Shown: positions 34,606-42,694, counted from the first letter of the stretch. The stretch: DNA of 64,000 bases from Streptomyces sp. CB03234 (GCF_001905885.1 NZ_LIYH01000002.1:859591-923590); one strand, 5' to 3'. Notes: generated by a model not told the origin, from the sequence alone. Program-made: numbers and translations.

Positions 34606-35778
34606 GTGAATCGCGAGTTGCCTGTGATCAGTCTCTTCTCCGGCGCGGGTGGCTTGGACTGCGCTGTTGAGCGTTGTGCCGAGCCACCACTGAGCCATGA
34701 CGGCAGCGGATCACCACTTCGTGTTGCCGTCGCAACGGACTATGACGAGACAGCTCTGCAAACACTCGCCCAGAACTTTCCGCACACCAAAACGTTGTGC
34801 GGGGACATCCAGACCACGCCGACTGAGCAGATTTTGGAAGCAGGCGGGCTGAAACGGGGTGATGCCACCCTGCTGATCGGCGGACCCCCATGTACACCGT
34901 TTAGTAAGTCTGGCTTTTGGATCGAAGAGAAGCGGAACAGTGCTGACCCGAACGCCTCTCTGCTCGATGAATATGTCCGTGTGGTTCGCGAGAGTAAGCC
35001 TGAAGCTTTCATCCTAGAAAACGTTCAGGGGCTCACTTACAAGACACACAAAGCCCAGTTCGATCGCCTTATCGAGGGATTGAGGGATGCAGGCTACAAT
35101 CCCTCGTACAAAATCCTCCTTGCTGCGGAGTATGGCGTTCCTCAACTCCGCCGCAGGGTTTTCGTCGTAGGGCGCAGGGATGGGAAAACATTTCACTTCC
35201 CTCAATCTACGCACTCAGGTGAATCAGAACGTGATCGCGTAATCGACCATTCGAAGATTCCGTTCGTGGGGCTAAGGCAGGCCTTTCAGGGGCTACCAAA
35301 AGAACCAATTGACCTGAGCGATATCGTTGAGGGTACATATGCTGACCTGGCCGCAGAAGTACCCCCTGGGCAGAATTACCTGTGGCACACTGACCGCTAT
35401 GAAGGGCGCAACGTCTTCAAGTGGCGGAGCCGATACTGGACATTTCTTCTGCGTGCAGAACCCGACCGGCCTTCTACGACACTTCAAGCGCAGCCAGGTC
35501 CCTGGGTGGGTCCCTTCCATTGGGAAAACGTCCAAAATGGAAAGGGTGAAGCTCGCGCTCGCCGATTCACTGTGCCTGAGATGAAGCGCATCATGACCTT
35601 CCCTGACGAGTTCCAATTCGCAGGAGGGCGACGTGAAGTGCAAAGGCAGATCGGCAATGCCGTACCAGTAGAGTTGGGGAAGGTCGTTGTCCGTGCCCTC
35701 ATGGAGCAGATGGGTTATGTGCAACCCATGCTCGATGAGACAGGGCAAGCCTGCAATGAGCAGCTTTCACTGATCTAG
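34606..35778 (+). CDS. SacI-type DNA (cytosine-5) methyltransferase
   Basis: C5-cytosine methyltransferase of 390 residues. Motifs: I ISLFSGAGGLDCAVE, IV GGPPCTPFSKSG (catalytic Cys), VI ILENVQGL, VIII QLRRRVFVVGRR, IX RRFTVPEMKRIMTFP and X RQIGNAVPVELG. From memory the sequence is close to M.SacI of S. achromogenes, and its partner downstream resembles R.SacI, so the likely target is GAGCTC; this needs a database comparison. GTG 34606 follows a TACTGT box by 6 nt. Base composition is clearly lower in GC than host genes, indicating transfer. Confidence 0.9.
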   Translation: MNRELPVISLFSGAGGLDCAVERCAEPPLSHDGSGSPLRVAVATDYDETALQTLAQNFPHTKTLCGDIQTTPTEQILEAGGLKRGDATLLIGGPPCTPFSKSGFWIEEKRNSADPNASLLDEYVRVVRESKPEAFILENVQGLTYKTHKAQFDRLIEGLRDAGYNPSYKILLAAEYGVPQLRRRVFVVGRRDGKTFHFPQSTHSGESERDRVIDHSKIPFVGLRQAFQGLPKEPIDLSDIVEGTYADLAAEVPPGQNYLWHTDRYEGRNVFKWRSRYWTFLLRAEPDRPSTTLQAQPGPWVGPFHWENVQNGKGEARARRFTVPEMKRIMTFPDEFQFAGGRREVQRQIGNAVPVELGKVVVRALMEQMGYVQPMLDETGQACNEQLSLI

Positions 35779-35800
35779 CATCTCCCAGGGGTGGGGTAAA

Positions 35801-36883
35801 ATGGGGATTCGAATCGATAAGAAAACGGCCGCATATGCTTTGCGGACGGCATTCACAGAGGCCGTGGAGGCGAGCGACCTCCCGGAGTACTGGATCTATC
35901 TTGCGCGGAGCTTGCGCGAGGAGAAGGCTCCTCGGACCTACACGCCGGCCTTGTGTGTCGCCCTGCTCGCGAGAGCATGTAACGAGGCTGTCGATCCGCT
36001 GTCGATCAAGGAGGAGTACAGCGATCGTTCGTACTCCCACCGGACCTTGGCGCATGGTGTTCTGGTGCCCCTGTCAGTGGAACTCGGCTTCGATCTCAAG
36101 GCCACCGGGCGGGAGCCGCTGAATAATCAGCCGTTCTTCCGTTACGACCACTACTCGGAGATTGAACGCATCCAGCGAAGTGCACGGCCGTATTTTGAGC
36201 ATCTGCAATCTGCCTTGCAGATGGTGGACGCCGAGGGCTACACGCGTCAGCAGGCCCAATCCGCCCTAGCTGCCGTCTTGACGGTTTGCATCGAAGCGGC
36301 CCGCAAGAAGCGGCGAGTTGTGAGCGGAAGTGCAATCGTCGAAGCGAGCCTGATCGCTCAGACAGAAAGCTTCGTGACTTCGGGCGCCGACATGCCCCGA
36401 AAGCTTCAGGCCTGCGTAGCTGCCGCGCTTGACATGACTTACCCCAAAGTGGCCTCACGCAGACTGAACGACCCGTCGAGGGACTTCCCTGGAGACGTCC
36501 ACGCACTTCGCGAGGACGGGTCACCGCTGCTCGCCGTGGAAGTGCGCGGAAAGCCGGTCACCCCGGAAGAGCTTGAGCAGTTCGTCCGTAGTGTCGCCGA
36601 CGCGGAAATACCGCGGGCCGCTCTCGTAGTTCACACCGATGGCCACAGGTCTCTCCTTGCGAATGAGAGGACCACCATACGGCTTGAGAGGGATTACGGC
36701 CGTGTGGTAAAAGTCAGCGAAAGCGTTTCATCCTTCATGCGGGACCTCTTCGTTTGGTCAAGTCACGACACTCTTGAGATCCTTTCTTCCTTTCCGGATG
36801 GTATGTACAAGCGGATGTCGGAAATTGAAGTCGCCCAACATGAATTGGATCGTTGGGCTGACTTGTTTCCGGACGAGGGGTGA
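35801..36883 (+). CDS. SacI-like type II restriction endonuclease
   Basis: Restriction endonuclease of 360 residues. Segments TYTPALCVALLARACNEAVDPLSIKE, HGVLVPLSVELGFDLKATGRE and DPSRDFPGDVHAL followed by LAVEVRGKPV match what I recall of SacI; the last two give a PD-(D/E)xK-like Asp/Glu pair (GDV and VEVRGK). It starts 22 nt after the methyltransferase on the same strand, giving the usual order of methylase first. Low-GC, AT-ending codons like its partner. It would cleave unmodified DNA and also act as an addiction module for the element. Confidence 0.88.
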   Translation: MGIRIDKKTAAYALRTAFTEAVEASDLPEYWIYLARSLREEKAPRTYTPALCVALLARACNEAVDPLSIKEEYSDRSYSHRTLAHGVLVPLSVELGFDLKATGREPLNNQPFFRYDHYSEIERIQRSARPYFEHLQSALQMVDAEGYTRQQAQSALAAVLTVCIEAARKKRRVVSGSAIVEASLIAQTESFVTSGADMPRKLQACVAAALDMTYPKVASRRLNDPSRDFPGDVHALREDGSPLLAVEVRGKPVTPEELEQFVRSVADAEIPRAALVVHTDGHRSLLANERTTIRLERDYGRVVKVSESVSSFMRDLFVWSSHDTLEILSSFPDGMYKRMSEIEVAQHELDRWADLFPDEG

Positions 36884-36921
36884 ACTATTTTCGCGTGCGT
36901 CGGGTGGGTCGAGCCTGCAAA

Positions 36922-37089
36922 GGTCGGTGGAGCGGCTTTGGGCTGGAGCTGCTTTGGCGCGAGTGATCATGGCCCCGTAAGCTTCCGGCGCGTCGGGCAG
37001 TCTGTGGACCTGCCCGGTAAAGCACGACGTTGGGGCCATGATCTTCGAGGCTCGCGCCAAAGTGGCTGCCTAAAGCCGTGGAGCCGACC
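36922..37089. repeat. Long imperfect inverted repeat after the R-M pair
   Basis: Arms 36922-36976 and 37032-37089. The inner part is strong: CTTTGGCGCGAG and ATCATGGCCCC pair with GGGGCCATGAT and CTCGCGCCAAAG; outer pairing GGCTTT/AAAGCC and GGTCGG/CCGACC. The 55-nt centre holds a small hairpin (CGGGCAG/CTGCCCG). The rest of the spacer to 37418 is GC-rich with more short inverted repeats (37175-37260) and no gene. Confidence 0.7.
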
Positions 37090-37405
37090 GCCCCAGCCAC
37101 GACGGTGTTCTGACCTCGGCTGGGCCGTCGCACCCTTACCCCGGCCTAACCTTCGCCCCCTTGTGGGCGCGGACGGGCGCCGGCGCGCGGCCCCGGTGAC
37201 GAAGGCAAGGAGGGGCGGCGCGCCGGCGACCGGCCGGCGCCGCCGCGCTGTGCGCGGCACCTCCGATCTGTGACCGGACTGCTTGCAGTTCAGGAGGCCG
37301 GAAGCAACGGCGAGCGAAGCGAGCCCTTGATGATGTAGGGAAACTTCCACCGCGCCAAGATCCGGAGCGTCTGACCAGGGCTGTCCGTCTGTCCGTCTGG
37401 TCCGC

Positions 37406-37411
37406 TACCGT
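37406..37411 (+). promoter_or_regulatory. -10 box of probable leaderless HD-gene transcript
   Basis: TACCGT, 7-nt spacer, ATG 37419; no Shine-Dalgarno. Confidence 0.45.
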
Positions 37412-37418
37412 GCGTTCC

Positions 37419-37979
37419 ATGTCATCTGCTTTGGACACGCCTCAGGGGGCGGCCGAACTGGCTGAGGCCCTGTTGCCTCCGCTCGGAAACCGCTGGTTGC
37501 ATACCCAAGCTGTCGCCCAACGCGCTCGCGAGGTTTCGCCGGCCGTGGCCGAAGATGACCGCGACCTCCTGGTTGCTGCAGCATGGCTCCACGACATCGG
37601 TTACGCGCCGGAACTGCGGGACACGGGTTTCCATCCGCTCGACGGTGCGCGCTACCTGGAAACACTCGGTGCGCCTTCACGTCTCGTGCGGCTGGTCGCC
37701 CACCACTCAGGCGCTGTGTATGAGGCTGAGCAGCGCGGTCTGACTGCTGAGCTGGCCGTGTACGAACGGGAGGACTCGCCAGTCTTGGACGCGTTGATCT
37801 ACGCCGACATGACCACTGGTCCCGCGGGGCAGTCCTTCGACTTCGACCGGCGGATTGACGAGATCTTGGTTCGCTACGACCCTGGCAGCGAAGTGCACAC
37901 CGCGATCAGCAAAGCTCGGCCGTACCTGGGTGCTGCTGTGGACCGTACGCGCGCACGTCTCGCTGATCAGCCGATGTAG
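37419..37979 (+). CDS. HD-domain phosphohydrolase
   Basis: Protein of 186 residues with an HD domain: RWLHTQAVAQRA (first His), AAWLHDIGYAP (HD pair) and a later VLDALIYADMT (Asp) give the metal-binding H...HD...D pattern. Enzymes of this group hydrolyse phosphate esters of nucleotides; the substrate is not evident. The 3' end overlaps the convergent NUDIX gene by 13 nt, so mutual antisense control is possible. Similar HD genes occur as cargo of AICEs. Confidence 0.88.
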   Translation: MSSALDTPQGAAELAEALLPPLGNRWLHTQAVAQRAREVSPAVAEDDRDLLVAAAWLHDIGYAPELRDTGFHPLDGARYLETLGAPSRLVRLVAHHSGAVYEAEQRGLTAELAVYEREDSPVLDALIYADMTTGPAGQSFDFDRRIDEILVRYDPGSEVHTAISKARPYLGAAVDRTRARLADQPM

Positions 37980-38437
37980 GGCTCGGGTCGGCCTGCCAAG
38001 CCGTGATCGATCCGCATGCGCATGGACGGGTGGATGTTCAGCTCGTCCAGCTTGCTCGGAGCGACGAACGCCACTTCCTTGCTTTCGCTGCTCGTCCGTA
38101 CCTCGCCGCCGGTGATGCGGGCCCGGAAGCAGATGGAGAACTGCTGCCGGACTTCGCCGTCGTCGTACGCCATGACGTGGGCCGGATTCGTGTAGATGCC
38201 GACTAGATCGGTCACCTCCACATCGATCCCGGTTTCTTCCTTCGTCTCGCGCACGGCTGCGTCGGGCGCGGACTCTCCAACATCAACCCCGCCTCCGGGC
38301 AGCGCCCACAGATCGTTGTCCGTCTTGCGGATCAGGAGGACTTCACCAGCATCGTTCGTGGCCACCGCCGTGACCGAGGGAACGATGCTGTTCGCCTTCG
38401 GGGCGTTCGGATCGTTGAAGTAGTCAACACGTGCCAT
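37967..38437 (-). CDS. NUDIX hydrolase
   Basis: Nucleoside-diphosphate-linked hydrolase of 156 residues. The Nudix box is complete: GGGVDVGESAPDAAV then RETKEETGID (GX5EX7REUXEEXGU). N-terminal VTAVATNDAGEVLLIRKT and WALPGGG are typical; exact substrate unknown. ATG 38437 is preferred to a longer upstream frame. It follows the DUF5919 gene by 38 nt on the same strand and probably shares its promoter. Confidence 0.9.
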   Translation of the reverse strand: MARVDYFNDPNAPKANSIVPSVTAVATNDAGEVLLIRKTDNDLWALPGGGVDVGESAPDAAVRETKEETGIDVEVTDLVGIYTNPAHVMAYDDGEVRQQFSICFRARITGGEVRTSSESKEVAFVAPSKLDELNIHPSMRMRIDHGLAGRPEPYIG

Positions 38438-38475
38438 GCATCCAGCGTCGCATGCCTCGGTGCGGAAGCGATGGG

Positions 38476-39207
38476 CTACGCGGGCCGTCCACGCTCCCAT
38501 GCGTAGTCGAAGCTCCGCATGTAGTGCCGGAATGTGCGGGCACCGGGGAGGTAGCGGAAGTGCAGGACCGGGTTTTGCCCGGCCGGCGCACCGATGACGT
38601 GCGGGTTCACCAACACGTCATCGTCGAACCGGTAGACCGAGTTGTAGAGGATCGTGTCGTGGAGTCGAACCTCAACACCTGGCGTGGTCATCGCCGGTTC
38701 GAGGTAGCGACGGGTGATCCGTGCGCGTGCCGCTAGATCGCCGCCGATGCCTTCCTCCTCGCCCCGCTGTCGGACGGCTTCTGAGTCCGGGTCTCCCAGC
38801 AGGATGCGCACCTGGGCGCCGGCCTTCGCCTTCTCCGCCAACAGGTCCGGCAGATCTGGGTGGCTGTCGAAGAGGAACAATCCCGCGTAGACGAGGATCC
38901 CGACTTGGTCTGTTGCCTTCTCGATCAGAGATGACCATAGCGACGCGGGAACCGCGCCCCGGTGCGGGTAGTACGTGATCAGCTCGGAAGTGCTGGCAGT
39001 CTCGGCCTGCTTCTCTACGGAGGGCCAGAGATACACCTCGTCGACGCCCAGGAAGCTCGCTGCCTTCCAGCGGTGTCCCCGGTGCGGCGTACGGCCGGTC
39101 GTGATCCACCGCTCGACGCTCTTCGGGTCCACGCCGACGTGCTGAGCAACTGACTGGATCGTTTCGCCCTTTGCCGAAATCGTCGCGCGCAGACGCTCGT
39201 TCGCCAT
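38476..39207 (-). CDS. HTH regulator with DUF5919 domain
   Basis: Protein of 243 residues. The N-terminal helix-turn-helix (GETIQSVAQHVGVDPKSVERWITTG) binds DNA; the C-terminal domain (VGILVYAGLFLFDS, VRILLGDPDSEAV, FDDDVLVNPHVIG) is DUF5919, distantly like phospholipase D-type folds. This is the usual AICE regulator beside the transfer operon and probably controls the divergent transfer/replication promoter through the GGGACGTT repeats in between. The ATG is preceded by GAGAGGG. Confidence 0.82.
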   Translation of the reverse strand: MANERLRATISAKGETIQSVAQHVGVDPKSVERWITTGRTPHRGHRWKAASFLGVDEVYLWPSVEKQAETASTSELITYYPHRGAVPASLWSSLIEKATDQVGILVYAGLFLFDSHPDLPDLLAEKAKAGAQVRILLGDPDSEAVRQRGEEEGIGGDLAARARITRRYLEPAMTTPGVEVRLHDTILYNSVYRFDDDVLVNPHVIGAPAGQNPVLHFRYLPGARTFRHYMRSFDYAWERGRPA

Positions 39208-39219
39208 GACGTGCCCTCT

Positions 39220-39269
39220 CTGGGACGTTGCTGGGACGTTTTGACGATAGTTCAGACGTCCCTAAACGT
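39220..39269. promoter_or_regulatory. Divergent operator-promoter with four GGGACGTT half-sites
   Basis: GGGACGTT at 39220-39227 and 39231-39238, and the reverse orientation GACGTCCC at 39253-39260 and AACGTCC at 39263-39269. A plus-strand promoter TTGACG (39239-39244), 16 nt, TAAACG (39261-39266) lies inside the array, so a bound repressor would block the transfer operon. The likely binder is the adjacent DUF5919 regulator. Confidence 0.65.
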
Positions 39270-39361
39270 CCATACGGACCGTGATGTGTCCACCGCGTTT
39301 CGCGGTCTCCTGATCTCACCGCCGGACAAGGCGGTTCCGCTCCGAGATTTGGAGACAGACG

Positions 39362-39712
39362 ATGCGTCAGATCCCCGTCGAGACCTCCGGCGCGACCGTG
39401 ATGGTCGCTCAGCCCCCGCAGAAGAAGGTTGCCAACCGTCAGACTGGTCAGCTGGCCGTGGACCGTGACAGCGGCGAGACCCTGTGGACCGTGGACGTGG
39501 TGTTCATCATGAACGGCAGCGCCGAGGTCATCAGCGTGGCTGTGCCAGAGTCGGGCATCTCCGGTGAGCTGGCCATGGGCACCCCGGTTGCTCTTACGGG
39601 CCTGGTCGCCCGGCCGTGGGAGAACGAGTTCAACGGCCAGAAGCGGCATGGGATCTCGTTCCGCGCGGTCGCGGTCACCTCGCTGGTCGACACCTCCGTG
39701 AAGGCGGCCTGA
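39362..39712 (+). CDS. SCO3933-family regulatory protein
   Basis: Protein of 116 residues of the SCO3933-like family found at the head of AICE transfer operons. It is mostly beta-strand (WTVDVVFIMNGSAEVISVAVPE, PVALTGLVARPWE, GISFRAVAVTSL), suggesting an OB-like or other small beta fold. The exact role is unknown; position next to the translocase suggests regulation or DNA handling in transfer. GGAG-type Shine-Dalgarno (TTTGGAGACAG) precedes the ATG. The next gene starts 3 nt later. Confidence 0.8.
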   Translation: MRQIPVETSGATVMVAQPPQKKVANRQTGQLAVDRDSGETLWTVDVVFIMNGSAEVISVAVPESGISGELAMGTPVALTGLVARPWENEFNGQKRHGISFRAVAVTSLVDTSVKAA

Positions 39713-39715
39713 GCC

Positions 39716-41071
39716 ATGACGTGGCTGACCGTCGCCCTGGTGCTGGTCGTCGCCGCTGCGGGTCTCCTGCGGTGGCGGCGCCCCGCCTGGTACTGGCTCA
39801 CCTTCGGCGTCTCCCTCGCCGTGGTGCGGGTCCTCGTCCGGTACGCGTCCGTCATGGACGCCTGCGGGCTGACGGTCCCTCCCTCGCGCTGGCGCCTCAC
39901 CCTGGCTCGGGCCACGAACCGACCGGTCCCCGGTCCCCGCGCCCCTCGCATCCTGCGTCTGCGGCCGACCCGTACCGGGCTGGTGCTGCGGCTCAAGCTC
40001 CGTCCCGGTCAGGACGCCTTCGACGTGGCGGCCTCGTGTGACCGGCTGCGGCACTCGTTCGCCATGTACGGCGTGACCTCGCGGGAACTGCGTTCCGGCG
40101 TCGTGGAAGTGCGGATGACCGGCTACGACGTGCTCAAGCGGGTGCAGATGCCAGCCAAGGTCGACACCCGTCCGATGCGGGTCCCGGTCGCCCTTCGGGA
40201 AGATGGCGCGGTCCACTACCGCGACTACCGAGCCGTCCCGCACGCGCTGACGCTCGGGGCCACGGAGTCCGGCAAGTCCGTCTATCAGCGCAACCTCGTG
40301 GCAGCGCTCGCCCCGCAACGGGTCGCCCTGGTCGGGATCGACTGCAAGCAAGGCGTGGAGCTGTTCCCGCTGGCTCGCCGGTTCTCCGCGCTCGCCGACA
40401 ACCAGGACACCGCCGCCGAACTCCTCGACGCCCTGGTGTCCCACATGGAGGACGTCTACCAGCTCATCCGCGCCGAACAGCGCATCACCGCTGACGTGCC
40501 GGACGCGGAGATAGCCGCCGACATCTGGGACCTGCCGGAAGACCTCCGCCCGGTGCCCATCGTGGTCCTGGTCGACGAGGTCGCCGAACTCGCCCTGTTC
40601 GCCACCAAGGAGGAAGAGAAGCGCCGGGACCGGATCATCACCGCGCTCGCCCGCCTCGCCCAGCTCGGCCGCGCTGCCGGCATCTATCTGGAGATCTGCG
40701 GTCAGCGTTTCGGCTCCGAACTCGGCAAGGGCATCACCATGCTCCGCGCCCAGCTCACCGGCCGGACCGCCCACCGCGTCAACGACGAGTCCAGCGCGAA
40801 CATGGCCTTCGGCGACATCGCCCCAGACGCCGTCCTCGCCGCGATCCAGATCCCGACCGACATGCCCGGCGTCGCCATCACCGGCGACTCGACCGGCGGC
40901 TGGGCCCGCATCCGCGCCCCGCACACCTCCCTGCGCCAGGCCGTGAACACCTGCAACCGGTACGCCGACTTAGCCCCTGACCTGCCTGCCCTGGCCCCCT
41001 TCCGGCCGGCGCTTGCCATCCCGACGCCGGTTGACGCCCCGGCCGTTGAGTTTATCCCGGCTACTGCCTGA
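39716..41071 (+). CDS. FtsK/SpoIIIE-type conjugal DNA translocase (Tra)
   Basis: TraB/TraSA-like hexameric translocase of 451 residues that moves double-stranded DNA between mycelial compartments. Two N-terminal membrane segments (LTVALVLVVAAAGLL and WYWLTFGVSLAVVRVLV), Walker A GATESGKSVYQ (near residue 182) and Walker B PIVVLVDEVAEL (near 283) are present, then RAAGIYLEICGQRF. A rare TTA leucine codon lies at 40970-40972 near the 3' end, making full translation dependent on the bldA tRNA in Streptomyces. Only this one protein is needed for transfer in such elements. Confidence 0.92.
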   Translation: MTWLTVALVLVVAAAGLLRWRRPAWYWLTFGVSLAVVRVLVRYASVMDACGLTVPPSRWRLTLARATNRPVPGPRAPRILRLRPTRTGLVLRLKLRPGQDAFDVAASCDRLRHSFAMYGVTSRELRSGVVEVRMTGYDVLKRVQMPAKVDTRPMRVPVALREDGAVHYRDYRAVPHALTLGATESGKSVYQRNLVAALAPQRVALVGIDCKQGVELFPLARRFSALADNQDTAAELLDALVSHMEDVYQLIRAEQRITADVPDAEIAADIWDLPEDLRPVPIVVLVDEVAELALFATKEEEKRRDRIITALARLAQLGRAAGIYLEICGQRFGSELGKGITMLRAQLTGRTAHRVNDESSANMAFGDIAPDAVLAAIQIPTDMPGVAITGDSTGGWARIRAPHTSLRQAVNTCNRYADLAPDLPALAPFRPALAIPTPVDAPAVEFIPATA

Positions 41072-41153
41072 TCCCTCCCGCTCCACGGTTGGCGCGACCG
41101 CATCGCGTCAGGTCCCTACCCGAGCCATGCCCGAAGAAGGGAGATCGCCCGCC

Positions 41154-41360
41154 ATGTGCCCCGACTGCGAGGACTTCAACCGCACCGTGGTGATGCTCGG
41201 CGACCTGGCCCTGTACGCCGACAGGATCGGCGCTGACCAGGACTTCATCGACACCGTGGGCCCGTGCCTGGCGGCGTCGTTGCCCGAGCCGCCGCCCGGC
41301 ACCTTCCCGCCCGGCTACGACCCGAACGAGGGCCCCGAGTACCCCGGCGAGGGGTGGTGA
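41154..41360 (+). CDS. Small AICE protein, CxxC start
   Basis: Protein of 68 residues beginning MCPDCEDFNRTVVMLGDL and ending in a Pro/Gly-rich tail (PPGTFPPGYDPNEGPEYPGE). The N-terminal CxxC suggests metal binding or a redox pair. ATG 41154 is chosen because AAGGGAG stands 8 nt before it. Unknown role within the transfer operon; stop overlaps the next GTG. Confidence 0.65.
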   Translation: MCPDCEDFNRTVVMLGDLALYADRIGADQDFIDTVGPCLAASLPEPPPGTFPPGYDPNEGPEYPGEGW

Positions 41361-41548
41361 CCGTGCCGACCGCGAAGAAGCCCGCCGCCCGCCGCAAGCC
41401 CCGGCCGAAGCCGTGCCCCGACTGCAAGGGCACCGGCGAGATCACCGAAACCGTCCGGGTCGGCGGCCGTAAGGGCCGTGCCACCGACGACCGGCAGACC
41501 GGGCTGTGCCTGACCTGCTGGGGATCCGGCGAAGCCTCGACCGACTGA
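41357..41548 (+). CDS. DnaJ-like zinc-finger mini-protein
   Basis: Protein of 63 residues with two CxxCxG units: CPDCKGTGEI and CLTCWGSGEA, the pattern of DnaJ cysteine-rich fingers. Basic N-terminus (KKPAARRKPRPKP). GTG start overlaps the previous stop as GTGA. A related mini-protein is at 43100-43279; both are probably zinc-binding, function unknown. Confidence 0.7.
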   Translation: MTVPTAKKPAARRKPRPKPCPDCKGTGEITETVRVGGRKGRATDDRQTGLCLTCWGSGEASTD

Positions 41549-41624
41549 ACTCCTGCCGGGGTGGGGCGGCTGGACCTCGATCCCCGCCCCGCCCCTGGCT
41601 CAACCCGCAAAGGGAGGTGACGAC

Positions 41625-42296
41625 ATGACCCGCTCGATCCGCCCGGACGCCGTCCTCGTACAGGCCGTGATCGCCGGCGCCCTGTCCTTCGCCCACCTTC
41701 ACGACCTGGCCGCCGCCGCTGGACAGTCCGGCTGGAAGGCATGGGCCTACCCGGTCAGCGTGGACCTGCTCCTTGTCGCCGCCTGGCGTCGGCTGCGCAA
41801 CAGCGGCCCGTCCCGGCTCGCCTGGTGCTGGTTCCTGATCGCCCTGTTCGCCTCGCTCGGCGCCAACGTCGCCACCGCTGGCTTCCTCGACCTGGCCCAC
41901 CCGCCCGCCTGGCTGCGCTTCGGCATCGCCGGATGGCCTGCGCTCGCCTTCCTCGGCGGCACCCTGCTCGCCCACTCGGCCAGCGATCCGGCACCCGTAA
42001 CGGCGGCTCCTGCCCTGGCCACCGACCCAGCCCCCGAGTCCGCCGCCGAACCGGAGTCCGCTCCGGAGCCGGTCACCGCAGCCGACGACACCCCGGCGCT
42101 ACCCGCCGCCGACCCGGTCCCCGCACCTGCTCCTGCTCCCGAGGTGGCGGTCCCGGCTCCGCTGGTCGCTCATGCGCGCAAGGTCGCCGCCGACCACGAG
42201 GCCCGTACCGGCTCCCCGATCGACACCGACACCCTCCGCGCCCGCCTCGGCGTCCCCGCGCCCATGGCCGACGCCATCGCCGCCCAACTCTTCTGA
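41625..42296 (+). CDS. DUF2637 membrane protein (Spd-like)
   Basis: Membrane protein of 223 residues. The first 130 residues form four hydrophobic helices with the DUF2637 pattern (AVIAGALSFAHLHDLAAAAG, AWAYPVSVDLLLVAAW, FGIAGWPALAFLGG). A Pro/Ala-rich linker is followed by a small helical domain (ARKVAADHEARTG...LRARLGVPAPMADAIAAQL). DUF2637 proteins are standard in AICE transfer regions and assist plasmid spreading. A perfect GGGAGGTGA Shine-Dalgarno lies 5 nt before the ATG. Confidence 0.85.
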   Translation: MTRSIRPDAVLVQAVIAGALSFAHLHDLAAAAGQSGWKAWAYPVSVDLLLVAAWRRLRNSGPSRLAWCWFLIALFASLGANVATAGFLDLAHPPAWLRFGIAGWPALAFLGGTLLAHSASDPAPVTAAPALATDPAPESAAEPESAPEPVTAADDTPALPAADPVPAPAPAPEVAVPAPLVAHARKVAADHEARTGSPIDTDTLRARLGVPAPMADAIAAQLF

Positions 42297-42314
42297 CAGA
42301 CAAGGAGTTCAGCC

Positions 42315-42506
42315 ATGCCCATGCGCGACTTCTTCCACTCCGTGATGCAGATCGGCCCGGTGCAGATCGGCACCCACCGCGACCGCCACGGCCAGACCAA
42401 GCACGCCGCCGTGTGCACCACCGACGACTGCGGCTGGTCCGCCGACTACTCCAGCCAGTCCGCCGCCCAGCTCGCCGCCCGCACCCACCGCTGCAAGGTC
42501 CGCTAG
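42315..42506 (+). CDS. Mobile element transfer protein (Spd-like)
   Basis: Protein of 63 residues matching the small 'mobile element transfer protein' of AICEs: FHSVMQIGPVQIGTHRDRHG, CTTDDCGWSAD and a final RTHRCKV. The cysteine and histidine spacing may bind zinc. It follows the DUF2637 gene by 18 nt, with AAGGAG before the ATG. Confidence 0.8.
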   Translation: MPMRDFFHSVMQIGPVQIGTHRDRHGQTKHAAVCTTDDCGWSADYSSQSAAQLAARTHRCKVR

Positions 42507-42515
42507 GAGGCTCAC

Positions 42516-42671
42516 GTGCAGGTCCCGCTCTGGTTCGCGCTGCTCGTCGTCGGCTACCTCGGCGTCAAGCTCATCCGCCCGCCGGCCTGGCTCATCGCCG
42601 TCCTCCTGCTCGGCGGCTTCCTCCTCGCTGACAGCGTCCTGGCCCCGGCCATCAACGGCCTGATCAAGTAA
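42516..42671 (+). CDS. Very short two-helix membrane protein
   Basis: Protein of 51 residues read directly from the sequence. GTG 42516 follows TAGGAGG by 5 nt. It contains two hydrophobic stretches (PLWFALLVVGYLGVKL and WLIAVLLLGGFLLADSVL) joined by IRPPA. Such tiny SpdB/SpdC-type proteins in AICE transfer operons assist intramycelial spread; assignment is by size, topology and position. Confidence 0.7.
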   Translation: MQVPLWFALLVVGYLGVKLIRPPAWLIAVLLLGGFLLADSVLAPAINGLIK

Positions 42672-42694
42672 GCCCTCCGGAAGGGAGTCCCAAC

